Below, piece after piece: positions 42,462 through 51,407 of a stretch of 64,000 bases of DNA. The position numbers were made by a program, and so were the translations under genes. The notes beneath the pieces were generated by a model. That model did no database searches. It was not told the origin of the DNA and was given only the letters and a program-made list of their open reading frames with translations. Source of the DNA: Rhizobium cauense (GTDB lineage Bacteria > Pseudomonadota > Alphaproteobacteria > Rhizobiales > Rhizobiaceae); the NCBI RefSeq assembly GCF_019511525.1, contig NZ_JAEUAT010000008.1:248001-312000 (forward strand). The letters run 5' to 3'. Every line of letters starts with the position of its first letter. The stretch's first letter is position 1.

Positions 42462-42560
42462 CCTAGCCTGATCGGCCACGTCTTCAGTATCTGATTCAAG
42501 ATCTGCATAGATTGATTCAGCTTGTCGTCGCAACGCGCTGAATTCGAATCGGAAATTGCC

Positions 42561-43436
42561 TCAAGAGCCGGGCGTCAGTTCCACAAGCAGGGCGGTGGTG
42601 TCGTCGCTCTGCTTGTAGCGCGGATAGCGCAGACCCTCCGGATCGATCTCGCGCTCGAAGCGCCTGAGTTCATCGAGCATGGGCCGAAGACCCTTCTCGC
42701 GTGCGGTGCGTACTAGGCCCGCCGAATCGTAGGTCGCGTAGAGAACCGCTAGGTCCGAGAAGCCGTCGCTGCAGACGATAGCGTACGCCTTGCCCCTGAT
42801 ATCAAGCCGTTCGGAAACCAGATGGTCGGCTGCCTCCGGCACGAGGCCGAGGGTCCAGACGCCGCTTTCCGGCGTGTTCTGCCGCTCGCGGTGTTGGCGC
42901 AACAAGGCGAGCGTTTCGGAGTTGCCAAGCGCGCCGCCGTCCTTTGTGATGCCGCCGGTGCGGGCAATGTGCTTTCGCGCCTGGTTCTGTTCGTATTCAT
43001 AGGCGCCGGGGATTGCCATGTGCATGGTGGCTGCGCCGTCTTCCTGCAGAAGAAAGAGGCAGGAGTCGCCGAGCCCGACGAAGTGAAGCCCGTCGCGTGT
43101 CTGATGCAGCATCGCGAAGGCGGTCAGTGGCCACGCGTAGCGCGGGACATTCTCGTGGCGGCTCAGGAACGCTGCGCGCGCTGTTTGCGACAGATTGCGT
43201 GCAACCTCAGAGACGCTGGTCTCAGACGTGATCTGATCTTGAAAGCCGCGGGCGAAATGCTGGGCGATCCAGGCGGCGTCGCTGCCTGCTTCATCCATGT
43301 ACTGCCGGTCGCCGAGGCCGGTCGCGCCGTCGATGACGAAGGCGCAGGCCTCGTTGTAACCGAAGCTGTCGTCATTCGGCTTTGCGGGATTTCCGGGATC
43401 AGAGATCGTGTCGAGGATTGTGATGCGAGCTGTCAT
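42561..43436 (-). CDS. PP2C-type protein phosphatase
   Basis: 291-residue PP2C/SpoIIE-like metal-dependent phosphatase. The metal-binding aspartates are in KPNDDSFGYN, FVIDGATGLGD, VCSDGFSDLA and YKQSDDTTALLVEL, in family order, and the central GLHFVGLGDSCLFLL matches. No regulatory or membrane domain is present, so it is cytoplasmic. AAGGA lies 4-5 bases before the ATG. It follows the GntR regulator by 49 bp on the same strand, so it may be the third gene of a kinase-GntR-PP2C unit. A link to amino-sugar metabolism is suggested only by position. Confidence 0.83.
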   Translation of the reverse strand: MTARITILDTISDPGNPAKPNDDSFGYNEACAFVIDGATGLGDRQYMDEAGSDAAWIAQHFARGFQDQITSETSVSEVARNLSQTARAAFLSRHENVPRYAWPLTAFAMLHQTRDGLHFVGLGDSCLFLLQEDGAATMHMAIPGAYEYEQNQARKHIARTGGITKDGGALGNSETLALLRQHRERQNTPESGVWTLGLVPEAADHLVSERLDIRGKAYAIVCSDGFSDLAVLYATYDSAGLVRTAREKGLRPMLDELRRFEREIDPEGLRYPRYKQSDDTTALLVELTPGS

Positions 43437-43485
43437 GGGGTCCTTGAATAGACGCGCTTGGCCATCTCATCAATGCGACCAGGTA

Positions 43486-44250
43486 TCACGGTGCACCGAT
43501 CGTCAGTTCGGCGACAAAATCATAGGCATCCCCTCGGTAGAGGGAGCGGGTGAATTCAACTGCGCGCCCCGAGCCCAGATAGGAAATGCGTTCGATCGAC
43601 AATCCTGCGGCACCAACGGGGACGCCGAGAAGGTGGGCGTCTGCCTCCTTCATATTTGTCGCGGAGATTCTTTGCACCGCGCGAACAGGGCGTACCTGAC
43701 GGCGCTCCAATTCCTCATAGAGCGATGTCGTCACAACGAAAGGGTCCGGTAGGAATTCACCGGAGACGCTGGCGTTTTCGATTGCCAGCGGCTGGTCGTC
43801 GGCGATGCGCAGGCGGCTGAGGCGCGAGACCCTGACATCCGTTGCGAGGCCGAGGATCATCATTTCATCCGGCGAGGGCGTATGAATGCCCTTGTGCAGC
43901 CATTCGGAGCGCGAGGTCATGCCTCGACGCGCCATATCCTCGGTAAAGGAGGTGAGCTGCGAGAGACGCTGCTCGACCTTCGACACCGGCTTCGTCACGA
44001 AAGTGCCAGAGCCATGGCGGCGAACCAGCAGGCCGTCAGCAACAAGCTCATCGATTGCCTTGCGCACAGTCACCCGGCTGACCGTCGCAAATTCCGCGAT
44101 GTCCCGTTCGGGCGGCAGGGCATCGCCGTGGCTGAGGGTGCCCGTGCGAATGGCATCTTCCAGCGTGCGGCGCAGTTTGACGTAGAGCGGACCAGTGCCG
44201 CCAGCTTGAAGGCGTTCGGGAGAAAGGAGGCTTGCAAAATCGTCGGTCAT
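43486..44250 (-). CDS. GntR-family regulator, UTRA (HutC/NagR) type
   Basis: 254-residue regulator. The winged helix (about 20-90) reads GDALPPERDIAEFATVSRVTVRKAIDELVADGLLVRRHGSGTFV, followed by a UTRA ligand domain (about 105-250; RLSRLRIADDQPLAIENASVSGEFLPD, FTRSLYRGDAYDFVAELTIG). UTRA proteins of the NagR group sense amino-sugar phosphates. Its ATG overlaps the kinase stop as ATGA. It lies beside a sugar kinase and a sugar ABC operon that it probably controls through the inverted ATACCA-containing sites at 45175 and 45302. Confidence 0.87.
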   Translation of the reverse strand: MTDDFASLLSPERLQAGGTGPLYVKLRRTLEDAIRTGTLSHGDALPPERDIAEFATVSRVTVRKAIDELVADGLLVRRHGSGTFVTKPVSKVEQRLSQLTSFTEDMARRGMTSRSEWLHKGIHTPSPDEMMILGLATDVRVSRLSRLRIADDQPLAIENASVSGEFLPDPFVVTTSLYEELERRQVRPVRAVQRISATNMKEADAHLLGVPVGAAGLSIERISYLGSGRAVEFTRSLYRGDAYDFVAELTIGAP

Positions 44251-45131
44251 GCCGCGCCTGTTCCTTCCTCGCGCAGAAACTTCACTGCGAGATCGATAGC
44301 GCCCTGCAGGACGTCACCTTTCGGCTCGCGCAGCAACGCGACGTGACGTTCTGCAAGCCACGGGCGATAAGCCTTCGCGAGCCCGCCCAGCAGGCAGATT
44401 GCCTCGCACTCCGGCCAGAGCAAGGCATCAAGGCTCTCGCCGATCGATGCCGCTGCGTTTTGCACAATCGCCGTTGCAACCAGATCGCCCTTGGCGGCAG
44501 CCTCGAAAACGACGGGCGCATAGCGGGCGAAGTCATTCGGACGGGATACATGGGCGAACTCGACCACGCGCTCCGGATCGTCTCCATACTCGGCCATGAC
44601 AGTTTGGGTGACCGGCGAGGAGGGACGCACACCATCATGGGCAAGCAGAGACTGCTCCAAAAGGTCGCGGCCGAGGCGGGCGCCGCTTGCCTGGTCGCCG
44701 ACAACGAAGCCCCAACCGCCAATGCCATAGAGCTTTCCGTGGCGACGCGCATTGTAGACGGAACCGGTACCGAAGGCGCCGATCACGCCGTCGGAATCGC
44801 CGAGAGCTCCTTGCAGGGCTGTCGTTGCATCGGTGACAACGCGGCGTCTGGCGAAGGGAAGGGCGCGCTCGATGCGCTCGGCATAATCACCCACATTCGC
44901 GCCGGCGACGCCAATGACGGCAGCGACACTGGAAACGGTTTCGGGGGAGAGGCCGGCGTCGCTCAATGCGTTCTTGGCGGACGCAACGATATTCAGCAGC
45001 GAGTTGTCGAGGTCTGAGAGGATGTTCGACGGGCCGGCCGTGCCGCGGCCCAGGATGCGTCCCGTTGCATCCGTGACTGCGGCGCGGCAGCTGGAGCCGC
45101 CGCCGTCGATGCCGATCGTGAATTCTGTCAT
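44247..45131 (-). CDS. BadF/BadG-type sugar kinase, N-acetylglucosamine kinase-like
   Basis: 294-residue ASKHA-fold kinase. The phosphate-1 loop is GIDGGGSSCRAAV, the second motif is VIGAFGTGSVYNAR, the conserved block GGWGFVVGDQASGARLGRDLL is typical of the eukaryotic-like GlcNAc kinase group, and the adenosine motif is ICLLGGLAKAYRPWL. I chose ATG at 45131; an in-frame start at 45152 is less well placed. It should phosphorylate an imported sugar, probably N-acetylglucosamine or glucosamine. It is first in the minus-strand unit with the GntR regulator and diverges from the ABC operon. No deacetylase or deaminase gene (nagA, nagB) is nearby. Confidence 0.85.
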   Translation of the reverse strand: MTEFTIGIDGGGSSCRAAVTDATGRILGRGTAGPSNILSDLDNSLLNIVASAKNALSDAGLSPETVSSVAAVIGVAGANVGDYAERIERALPFARRRVVTDATTALQGALGDSDGVIGAFGTGSVYNARRHGKLYGIGGWGFVVGDQASGARLGRDLLEQSLLAHDGVRPSSPVTQTVMAEYGDDPERVVEFAHVSRPNDFARYAPVVFEAAAKGDLVATAIVQNAAASIGESLDALLWPECEAICLLGGLAKAYRPWLAERHVALLREPKGDVLQGAIDLAVKFLREEGTGAA

Positions 45132-45174
45132 AGGGCCACCAAAGTCCGCCATTCCCCTTGTTTTTCATACAATA

Positions 45175-45188
45175 CCAAAAAAATACCA
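45175..45188. promoter_or_regulatory. Candidate GntR/UTRA operator, kinase side
   Basis: CCAAAAAAATACCA, 43 bp upstream of the kinase start, within a short cluster of TACCA repeats (45173-45195). Its reverse complement occurs at 45302. Confidence 0.45.
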
Positions 45189-45301
45189 TTTACCAAGTCC
45201 AAAGCTCCCTGAAATTTCATCTTTTTATCTATTTGATTTTTAATAATAAAATTTTTAATGCGGCATTTCTGTCGTCCAAATGTTAAAATTGGCTGGACAA
45301 T

Positions 45302-45315
45302 TGGTATTTTTTTGG
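45302..45315. promoter_or_regulatory. Candidate GntR/UTRA operator, transporter side
   Basis: TGGTATTTTTTTGG, the exact reverse complement of the 45175 motif, 127 bp away and facing the ABC operon. Confidence 0.45.
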
Positions 45316-45652
45316 CCTTAATTCACTCAAAGGGAACAGCGCATCTGGTAGCAATGAGCCGGCAGGATAGAGATAAGCCGGGCTACTTGATGAAATGCAG
45401 ATTCGGCTGTGGCGGCTTTGTCGCCCTCAAGCCGTTCTCGCCATCAGTTTTCCCTTTCATGGCTGTGCCGGATCGGTTTCTTGTTCGGGTACGCTGTCTG
45501 GTCGACGGGTGTTTGCCCTGTCGTGCCGGTTGAGCTTTCGGGCCGGCAGTTTTTGACGGCCCTCAAGAGGGCGCTGCGTGTCACCTCGTGCATGCAGCCG
45601 CTCGTTTCAGGTCAAGAAAGGCGCCTCATGGCGCTCAAAACAGGAGAGGGAA

Positions 45653-46912
45653 ATGAACCACACTGCACTGAAAGGCTTCCTGCTGGCCTCGAGCCTGCTG
45701 ACATCCGTCGGCTTTGCTCACGCCGCCGACGTGACGCTGACTGTCGAAAGCTGGCGCAACGATGACCTGCAGATCTGGCAGGAAAAGATCATCCCGGCGT
45801 TCGAAGCCAAGAATCCCGGCATCAAGATCGTCTTCTCGCCGACCGCGCCGACCGAGTACAACGCTTCGCTGAACGCCAAGCTCGATGCCGGCTCCGCAGG
45901 CGACATCATCACCTGCCGTCCGTTCGACGCATCGCTCGAACTGTTCAACAAGAAGCAGCTCGCCGATCTCACCAGCTTGCCGGGCATGGAGAACTTCACG
46001 CCGGTTGCCAAGGCTGCCTGGTCGACTGACGACAGCAAGTCCACCTTCTGTGTGCCGATGGCGTCGGTCATCCATGGCTTCATCTACAACAAGGATGCCT
46101 TCGATAAGCTCGGCATCGCAGTTCCGAAGACGGAAGACGAGTTCTTTGCCGCTCTCGAGAAGATCAAGGCAGATGGCACGTATATTCCGCTCGCCATGGG
46201 CACGAAGGATCTCTGGGAAGCCGCAACCATGGGCTACCAGAACATCGGTCCCAACTACTGGAAGGGTGAAGAAGGCCGCGAAGCCCTGATTTCAGGCAAG
46301 CAGAAGCTGACGGATGCCGATTGGGTCAAGCCGTACGAAGAGCTTGCCAAGTGGAAGCCCTACCTCGGCGATGGCTTCGAAGCTCAGACCTATTCGGATA
46401 GCCAGAACCTCTTCACGCTCGGCCGCGCCGCAATCTACCCGGCCGGTTCCTGGGAAATCGCGCTGTTCAACAGCCAGGCGCAGTTCAAGATGGGTGCCTT
46501 CCCGCCGCCGGTTCCGAAGGCTGGCGACCAGGGCTACATCTCCGACCATCCGGATATCGGCGTTGCGCTGAACGCCAAGAGCGCGCATGCCGAGGAAGCC
46601 AAGAAGTTCCTCTCGTGGGTCGCTTCCAGCGAATTCGCCGACATCTACGCGAACTCGCTGCCAGGCTTCTTCAGCCTGAACTCCAACCCGGTCAAGATGA
46701 GCGATCCGCTGGCTCAGGAATTCGTTTCCTGGCGCGGCCCGTACAAGTCGACCGTCCGCTCGACCTATCAGATCCTGTCGCGCGGCACGCCGAACCTCGA
46801 AAACGAGACCTGGGTTGAATCGGCGAACGTCATCAACGGCACCGATACACCGCAGGCTGCTGCCGAGAAGCTCCAGAAGGGCCTCGATGGCTGGTACAAG
46901 CCAGGCAAGTAA
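45653..46912 (+). CDS. ABC extracellular sugar-binding protein, family 1
   Basis: 419-residue MalE/UgpB-type binding protein. The Sec signal peptide ends at about residue 24 (VGFAHA|ADVTLTVE). The lobes show SLNAKLDAGSAGDIITCRPFD, FIYNKDAFDKLGIAVPKTEDEF and LGRAAIYPAGSWEIALF. ATG at 45653 follows GAGAGGGA. It captures the sugar for the two permeases downstream; kinase and NagR-type regulator next door suggest an amino sugar such as N-acetylglucosamine or chitobiose. It is followed by a 186-bp gap with two hairpins. Confidence 0.88.
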   Translation: MNHTALKGFLLASSLLTSVGFAHAADVTLTVESWRNDDLQIWQEKIIPAFEAKNPGIKIVFSPTAPTEYNASLNAKLDAGSAGDIITCRPFDASLELFNKKQLADLTSLPGMENFTPVAKAAWSTDDSKSTFCVPMASVIHGFIYNKDAFDKLGIAVPKTEDEFFAALEKIKADGTYIPLAMGTKDLWEAATMGYQNIGPNYWKGEEGREALISGKQKLTDADWVKPYEELAKWKPYLGDGFEAQTYSDSQNLFTLGRAAIYPAGSWEIALFNSQAQFKMGAFPPPVPKAGDQGYISDHPDIGVALNAKSAHAEEAKKFLSWVASSEFADIYANSLPGFFSLNSNPVKMSDPLAQEFVSWRGPYKSTVRSTYQILSRGTPNLENETWVESANVINGTDTPQAAAEKLQKGLDGWYKPGK

Positions 46913-46920
46913 TGAAAGCT

Positions 46921-46944
46921 GAGGGGCGGCGTCAGCCGTCCCTC
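46921..46944. terminator. Hairpin after the sugar-binding-protein gene
   Basis: GAGGGGCGGC pairs with GCCGTCCCTC (10 bp, one G-U) around the loop GTCA, 8 bp after the stop codon. A second, imperfect stem follows at about 46981-47020 (CTCTCCCCG with CGGGGAGA). No U-run; likely mRNA protection or attenuation. Confidence 0.55.
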
Positions 46945-47098
46945 TCTCCGGCTCCAAGCCAATTTCGTATCCGCTTTTCCTCTCCCCGCCGTCTTCGAAA
47001 TCCGAAGCGACGGGGAGACGATTAGAGGGAAGGGTGTTCTGCCCGCTGTGTCAGACGCGCTGCGCCACAGGTGCAGCCAAGAAGAACAGGCAAAAGCC

Positions 47099-48046
47099 AT
47101 GAGCGAAGCCGAATCCGCTGTCGATGTCGTCCCCATCAAGCGCCCCGTGCGCTGGCACATCGGCGTCTTTCTTTTCCCGGCATTCGTCGTCTACTCGGCG
47201 ATCATGATCCTGCCGCTGATCGAAACGCTGAGGCTTTCGTTCTACAACACGGTCGATGGCGCGCCTGCCTTTGTCGGCCTCGCGAACTACAAGGTCCTGT
47301 TTGGCGATGCGCGCTGGGCACACGACTTCTGGAACGCGCTGGTCAACAACTTCATCTTCTTCCTCATTCACATGTGCGTGCAGAACCCGATTGGCATCGC
47401 GCTGGCGGCGCTGCTGTCGACGCCGCGGCTTCGCTTTGTGGCGTTCTACCGCACGGCGATGTTCCTGCCGACCCTGCTTTCCTTCGTGATCGTCGGCTTC
47501 ATCTGGAAGCTCATCCTGTCACCGATCTGGGGCGTGGCGCCGTGGCTGATGAGCCTCGTTGGCATGAAGTCGCTCTTCGCTCCATGGCTCGGGCAGTCCG
47601 GACCGGCGCTGATTGCCGTATCGCTGATCTCCAACTGGCAGTACATCGGCATTCCGATGATGCTGATCTACGCAGCACTGCTGAGTATCCCGGAAGAGGT
47701 GATCGAAGCGGCCGAATGCGATGGCATCACCGGCTGGGCGCAGTTCTGGAAGATCAAGCTGCCGCTTATCCTGCCTGCGATCGGCATCATCTCGATCCTG
47801 ACATTCGTAGGAAATTTCAACGCCTTCGACCTGGTTTATACAGTGCAAGGTGCGCTTGCCGGGCCTGATATGTCGACCGACATCCTTGGTACGCTGCTCT
47901 ATCGCACCTTCTTCGGTTTCCAGCTGCAGCTCGGTGACCGCTCGATGGGGGCGACGATCGCGACGGTGATGTTCCTGATCATCCTCGCCGGCGTTTCGTT
48001 CTACCTTTTCGCCATCCAGCGGCGCATGCGCCGGTATCAGTTCTGA
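47099..48046 (+). CDS. Sugar ABC transporter permease, MalF-like
   Basis: 315-residue inner-membrane permease with about six membrane segments (first VFLFPAFVVYSAIMILPLI) and the EAA loop EVIEAAECDGITGWAQFWKIKLPL. I chose ATG at 47099 because an in-frame start at 47048 adds a hydrophilic, unusual segment; the ribosome site is weak in both cases. It pairs with the MalG-like subunit 10 bp downstream. It is the second gene of the binding protein-permease-permease-dehydrogenase-ATPase unit. Confidence 0.88.
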   Translation: MSEAESAVDVVPIKRPVRWHIGVFLFPAFVVYSAIMILPLIETLRLSFYNTVDGAPAFVGLANYKVLFGDARWAHDFWNALVNNFIFFLIHMCVQNPIGIALAALLSTPRLRFVAFYRTAMFLPTLLSFVIVGFIWKLILSPIWGVAPWLMSLVGMKSLFAPWLGQSGPALIAVSLISNWQYIGIPMMLIYAALLSIPEEVIEAAECDGITGWAQFWKIKLPLILPAIGIISILTFVGNFNAFDLVYTVQGALAGPDMSTDILGTLLYRTFFGFQLQLGDRSMGATIATVMFLIILAGVSFYLFAIQRRMRRYQF

Positions 48047-48056
48047 GGAGTGTGCC

Positions 48057-48899
48057 ATGTCCAATAGAGCACGCACATCCCCCATCCGCACCGGCCTCGT
48101 CCACCTGGCGCTCATCGGTTATACGCTGGTTGCCATCTTTCCGGTGTTCCTGACGATCATCAACTCGTTCAAGGACCGCAACGCGATCTTCCGTTCGCCG
48201 ATGCAGGTGCCGACGCCTTCGACCTTCAGCCTTGTGGGGTACCAGACGGTGCTGGGGCAGGGCGACTTTGCCACCTATTTCCAGAACAGCTTCATCGTCA
48301 CTGTTGTTTCGATCTTTTTCGTGCTGCTGTTCGGTGCGATGGCCGCCTTCGCGCTCTCTGAATACAAGTTCAAGGGCAACACGCTCACCGGCCTCTACAT
48401 GGCGATTGGCATCATGATCCCGATCCGTCTCGGCACGGTCGCCATCCTGCAGGGGATGGTGGCAGCCGGCCTCGTCAACACGCTGACGGCGCTGATCCTC
48501 GTTTATACGGCGCAGGGTATTCCGCTGGCGATCTTCATCCTGTCGGAATTCATGCGGACCGTCTCCGATGACCTGAAGAATGCAGGCCGTATCGACGGGC
48601 TCTCGGAATATTCGATCTTCTTCCGGTTGGTGCTGCCGCTGGTGCGCCCGGCAATGGCGACCGTGGCCGTCTTCACGATGATCCCGATCTGGAACGATCT
48701 CTGGTTCCCGCTGATCCTGGCGCCGTCCGAAGCAACGAAGACCGTCACGCTCGGATCGCAGATCTTCATCGGGCAGTTCGTGACCAACTGGAACGCGGTG
48801 CTTGCCGCGCTGTCGCTGGCGATCCTGCCGATCCTCGTCCTCTATGTCATCTTCTCGCGGCAGCTGATCCGCGGCATCACCTCCGGAGCGGTCAAGTGA
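48057..48899 (+). CDS. Sugar ABC transporter permease, MalG-like
   Basis: 280-residue inner-membrane permease. The first segment is LVHLALIGYTLVAIFPVFLTIINSF, the EAA-type loop is DDLKNAGRIDGLSEYSIFFRLVLPL and the C-terminus is YVIFSRQLIRGITSGAVK, standard for MalG-like subunits. GAGGAG precedes the ATG. Its stop overlaps the dehydrogenase start as GTGA, showing translational coupling. It forms the pore with the MalF-like subunit. Confidence 0.9.
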   Translation: MSNRARTSPIRTGLVHLALIGYTLVAIFPVFLTIINSFKDRNAIFRSPMQVPTPSTFSLVGYQTVLGQGDFATYFQNSFIVTVVSIFFVLLFGAMAAFALSEYKFKGNTLTGLYMAIGIMIPIRLGTVAILQGMVAAGLVNTLTALILVYTAQGIPLAIFILSEFMRTVSDDLKNAGRIDGLSEYSIFFRLVLPLVRPAMATVAVFTMIPIWNDLWFPLILAPSEATKTVTLGSQIFIGQFVTNWNAVLAALSLAILPILVLYVIFSRQLIRGITSGAVK

Positions 48900-49978
48900 G
48901 TGCGACGACCAAGCCAATCCGCGTTCTCGTCGCCGGCCTCGGCAATATGGGACGCAGCCATGCGCTGGCCTATCACAACAATCCCGGTTTCGAGATTGTC
49001 GGGCTGGTCAACCGATCGAAGCCAAAGCTGCCGGAGGAATTGCAGGGCTACGAGATCTACTCGGACTTCCAGGCGGCGCTTGCCGAGCTGAAGCCGGATC
49101 TCTGTGCAGTGTGCACCTATTCGGATACGCACGCCGACTACGCGGTCGCTGCCTTCGAGGCAGGTTGCGATGTCTTCGTCGAAAAGCCGCTCGCGACAAC
49201 AGTCGCCGATGCGGAGCGCGTCGTCGCGGCGGCAAAGAAGGCTGGCCGGAAGCTTGTCATCGGCTATATCCTTCGCCACCACCCATCCTGGATGCGATTG
49301 ATCGAAGAGGCCCGCAAGCTCGGTGGCCCTTATGTCTTCCGCATGAATCTCAACCAGCAGTCCAGCGGTCCGACCTGGGAGACGCATAAGTCACTCATGC
49401 AGACGACGTCGCCCATCGTCGATTGCGGCGTGCACTATGTCGATGTCATGTGCCAGATTACCGATGCCAAGCCGGTGGAGGTGCGAGGCATGGGGCTCAG
49501 GCTCTCCGACGAAATCGCACCTGGAATGTATAACTACGGCCAGCTTCAGGTGCTGTTCGAGGATGGCTCCGTCGGCTGGTACGAGGCCGGCTGGGGGCCG
49601 ATGATTTCGGAAACGGCTTTCTTCGTGAAGGATATCATGTCGCCGAAGGGATCGGTCTCGATCGTCATGGACCCGAACGCCAAGTCCGACGATATCGACG
49701 CTCACACCAAGACCTCGGTCATCCGCCTGCACACCGCAGAGACGGGACCTGACGGCAAGTTCATCCGACCCGACCAGGATATGACGATGGCCGGCGAGCC
49801 AGGCCATCAGGAACTCTGCGACCGCGAGCAGGCCTTCATGCTGAAAGCCATTCGCGAGGACATCGACCTCAACCGCCACATGGCAGACGCCGTCGCTTCG
49901 CTGCGCATCTGCCTCGCCGCCGACGAAAGCGTGCGTACCGGCCAAGCCGTCAAGCTCCAAGAGCCGGTCAAACTGTAA
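48896..49978 (+). CDS. Gfo/Idh/MocA-family dehydrogenase
   Basis: 360-residue NAD(P)-dependent oxidoreductase. The Rossmann motif VAGLGNMGRSHALAYH is at the N-terminus and the EKP motif is in VFVEKPLATTVADAERV. The catalytic-region histidine is in SPIVDCGVHYVDVMC, family-like D-x3-H spacing. The start is GTG at 48896, overlapping the permease stop. Embedded between permease and ATPase genes, it most likely oxidises the imported sugar or a derivative. Exact substrate unknown. Confidence 0.87.
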   Translation: MSATTKPIRVLVAGLGNMGRSHALAYHNNPGFEIVGLVNRSKPKLPEELQGYEIYSDFQAALAELKPDLCAVCTYSDTHADYAVAAFEAGCDVFVEKPLATTVADAERVVAAAKKAGRKLVIGYILRHHPSWMRLIEEARKLGGPYVFRMNLNQQSSGPTWETHKSLMQTTSPIVDCGVHYVDVMCQITDAKPVEVRGMGLRLSDEIAPGMYNYGQLQVLFEDGSVGWYEAGWGPMISETAFFVKDIMSPKGSVSIVMDPNAKSDDIDAHTKTSVIRLHTAETGPDGKFIRPDQDMTMAGEPGHQELCDREQAFMLKAIREDIDLNRHMADAVASLRICLAADESVRTGQAVKLQEPVKL

Positions 49979-49990
49979 GGAATACGACTA

Positions 49991-50992
49991 GTGGGATCGC
50001 TTCAACTCAAATCCATCCGCAAGACCTACGGCACGCACGAGGTGCTGAAGGGCATCGACCTGGAGGTCAAGGACGGCGAGTTCGTCATTTTCGTAGGACC
50101 TTCGGGCTGCGGCAAGTCAACCCTTTTGCGCAGCATTGCCGGACTGGAGGACGTGACCTCAGGCGCTGTCTTCATCAATGGCAAGGAAGAAACACTGACG
50201 CCACCCGCCAAACGCGGCATCGCGATGGTGTTCCAATCCTACGCGCTCTATCCGCACCTGACGGTCAAGGACAACATGGGCCTCGGTCTCAAGCAGGCCG
50301 GCACGCCGAAGGACGAGATCGACAAGCGGGTCAACAAGGCATCCTCGATGCTCTCGCTGGAGCCCTATCTCGCTCGGCGACCGGCTGAGCTTTCCGGTGG
50401 TCAGCGCCAGCGTGTCGCCATTGGCCGCGCGATCGTGCGTGAGCCGGCGCTTTTCCTTTTCGACGAGCCGCTGTCGAACCTCGATGCTGCCTTGCGTGTT
50501 CAGACGCGTCTTGAGATCGCGCGGCTGCACCGCAGCCTCAAGGCAACGATGATCTACGTCACCCACGACCAGGTCGAGGCGATGACGCTTGCAGACAAGA
50601 TCGTGGTGCTGAATGCTGGTGCGGTCGAGCAGGTCGGCTCGCCAATGGAGCTCTACAACCGTCCAGCAAACACTTTCGTTGCAGGCTTCATCGGTTCGCC
50701 AATGATGAATTTCATTCCGGGTGACAAGGTTGGAGACGCGGGCGCAAAGACCGTCGGCGTACGCCCGGAGCATCTCACCCTTTCACGCGAGCAGGGCACA
50801 TGGCGGGCGAAGGTCGTCCACGTCGAACATCTTGGCGCGGACACGATCATCTATCTCGAATCCGAGCAGTGCGGCCTGATCACGGCGCGGCTCTTCGGGG
50901 AGCACAAGTACGAGCCGGATGAGATCGTCTATGCGACGCCGGACACGGGCCACATGCATCGGTTCGATGCCAATGACCAGGCAATCCGCTAG
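49991..50992 (+). CDS. Sugar ABC transporter ATPase, MalK/UgpC-like
   Basis: 333-residue ATPase. Walker A GPSGCGKST is near residue 38, the Q-loop is MVFQSYALYPHL, the signature is LSGGQRQRVAIGRA, Walker B is LFLFDEPLSNLD and the switch His is in VTHDQVEAM. The C-terminal TOBE region (about 235-333) contains VGVRPEHLTLS, as in carbohydrate importers. The start is GTG at 49991, with AAGGAATACG upstream. Last gene of the unit, 12 bp after the dehydrogenase and before the terminator at 51013. Confidence 0.9.
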   Translation: MGSLQLKSIRKTYGTHEVLKGIDLEVKDGEFVIFVGPSGCGKSTLLRSIAGLEDVTSGAVFINGKEETLTPPAKRGIAMVFQSYALYPHLTVKDNMGLGLKQAGTPKDEIDKRVNKASSMLSLEPYLARRPAELSGGQRQRVAIGRAIVREPALFLFDEPLSNLDAALRVQTRLEIARLHRSLKATMIYVTHDQVEAMTLADKIVVLNAGAVEQVGSPMELYNRPANTFVAGFIGSPMMNFIPGDKVGDAGAKTVGVRPEHLTLSREQGTWRAKVVHVEHLGADTIIYLESEQCGLITARLFGEHKYEPDEIVYATPDTGHMHRFDANDQAIR

Positions 50993-51012
50993 AGCAAAAC
51001 TTGAAACTGAAA

Positions 51013-51036
51013 GCCCCGCCATAGAGCGGGGCTTTT
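51013..51036. terminator. Bidirectional terminator between convergent genes
   Basis: GCCCCGC pairs with GCGGGGC around a 6-base loop, with AAA before and TTTT after, so it can end transcription from either side: the ATPase on plus and the NIPSNAP gene on minus (stop at 51049). Confidence 0.85.
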
Positions 51037-51048
51037 CATTTCTGGCGA

Positions 51049-51354
51049 TCAGCCAAGGACAGGGCGCATGAAGCTGCGCTCGTAGCTGATGATGCTGCGG
51101 TTTCGCTTGTCGAGGTCGAACGCGGCCTGGCATTCGGGATCGCTTGCCATACGTGTACGATAGTCCTCGTAAGCCGCAAGGCTCGGGAACGAAAACAGCG
51201 CGAGGGCAATGTTGTTGGCGCCCTCGGACGGCAGGAAATAGCCGTGATGCGTGCCGCCCATTCGATTGACGATCGGAATCCAGAGGCGCGCATACTCCTC
51301 GAATTCGGCGAGCTTGTACGGGTCGATCGTGTAACGCAGATAGCAAGTAATCAT
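51049..51354 (-). CDS. NIPSNAP-family protein
   Basis: 101-residue dimeric alpha-beta barrel protein of the NIPSNAP family: ITCYLRYTIDPYKLAEFEEYARLW at the N-terminus, GGTHHGYFLPSEGANNIALALFSF in the middle and SMRPVLG-like tail (SFMRPVLG). ATG at 51354 has AGGGGAA upstream. No role is established for small bacterial NIPSNAP proteins; monooxygenase- or ligand-binding-like functions are suggested by fold. It follows the MFS transporter gene by 53 bp and may be co-transcribed with it. Confidence 0.83.
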   Translation of the reverse strand: MITCYLRYTIDPYKLAEFEEYARLWIPIVNRMGGTHHGYFLPSEGANNIALALFSFPSLAAYEDYRTRMASDPECQAAFDLDKRNRSIISYERSFMRPVLG

Positions 51355-51407
51355 TGAAATATTTCCCCTGAAGCAATGCAGGCGGTGGCCACATGCCTTT
51401 GCCAGCG

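Larger units (their letters stand above)
45132..45652. other. Long divergent promoter/leader region, kinase and ABC operon
   Basis: About 520 bp. The first 190 bp are strikingly AT-rich and hold two inverted copies of a 14-base motif (45175, 45302), so both promoters probably lie there. The remaining 330 bp would be a long untranslated leader for the binding-protein gene. An open frame at 45258-45533 has no ribosome site and unlikely composition. I see no riboswitch class that I can name. Confidence 0.5.

Noticed and set aside
45258..45533. Possible 91-aa gene in the leader of the sugar ABC operon
   Set aside because: No ribosome site, unusual Cys/Arg/Phe-rich composition, no partner; better read as leader.
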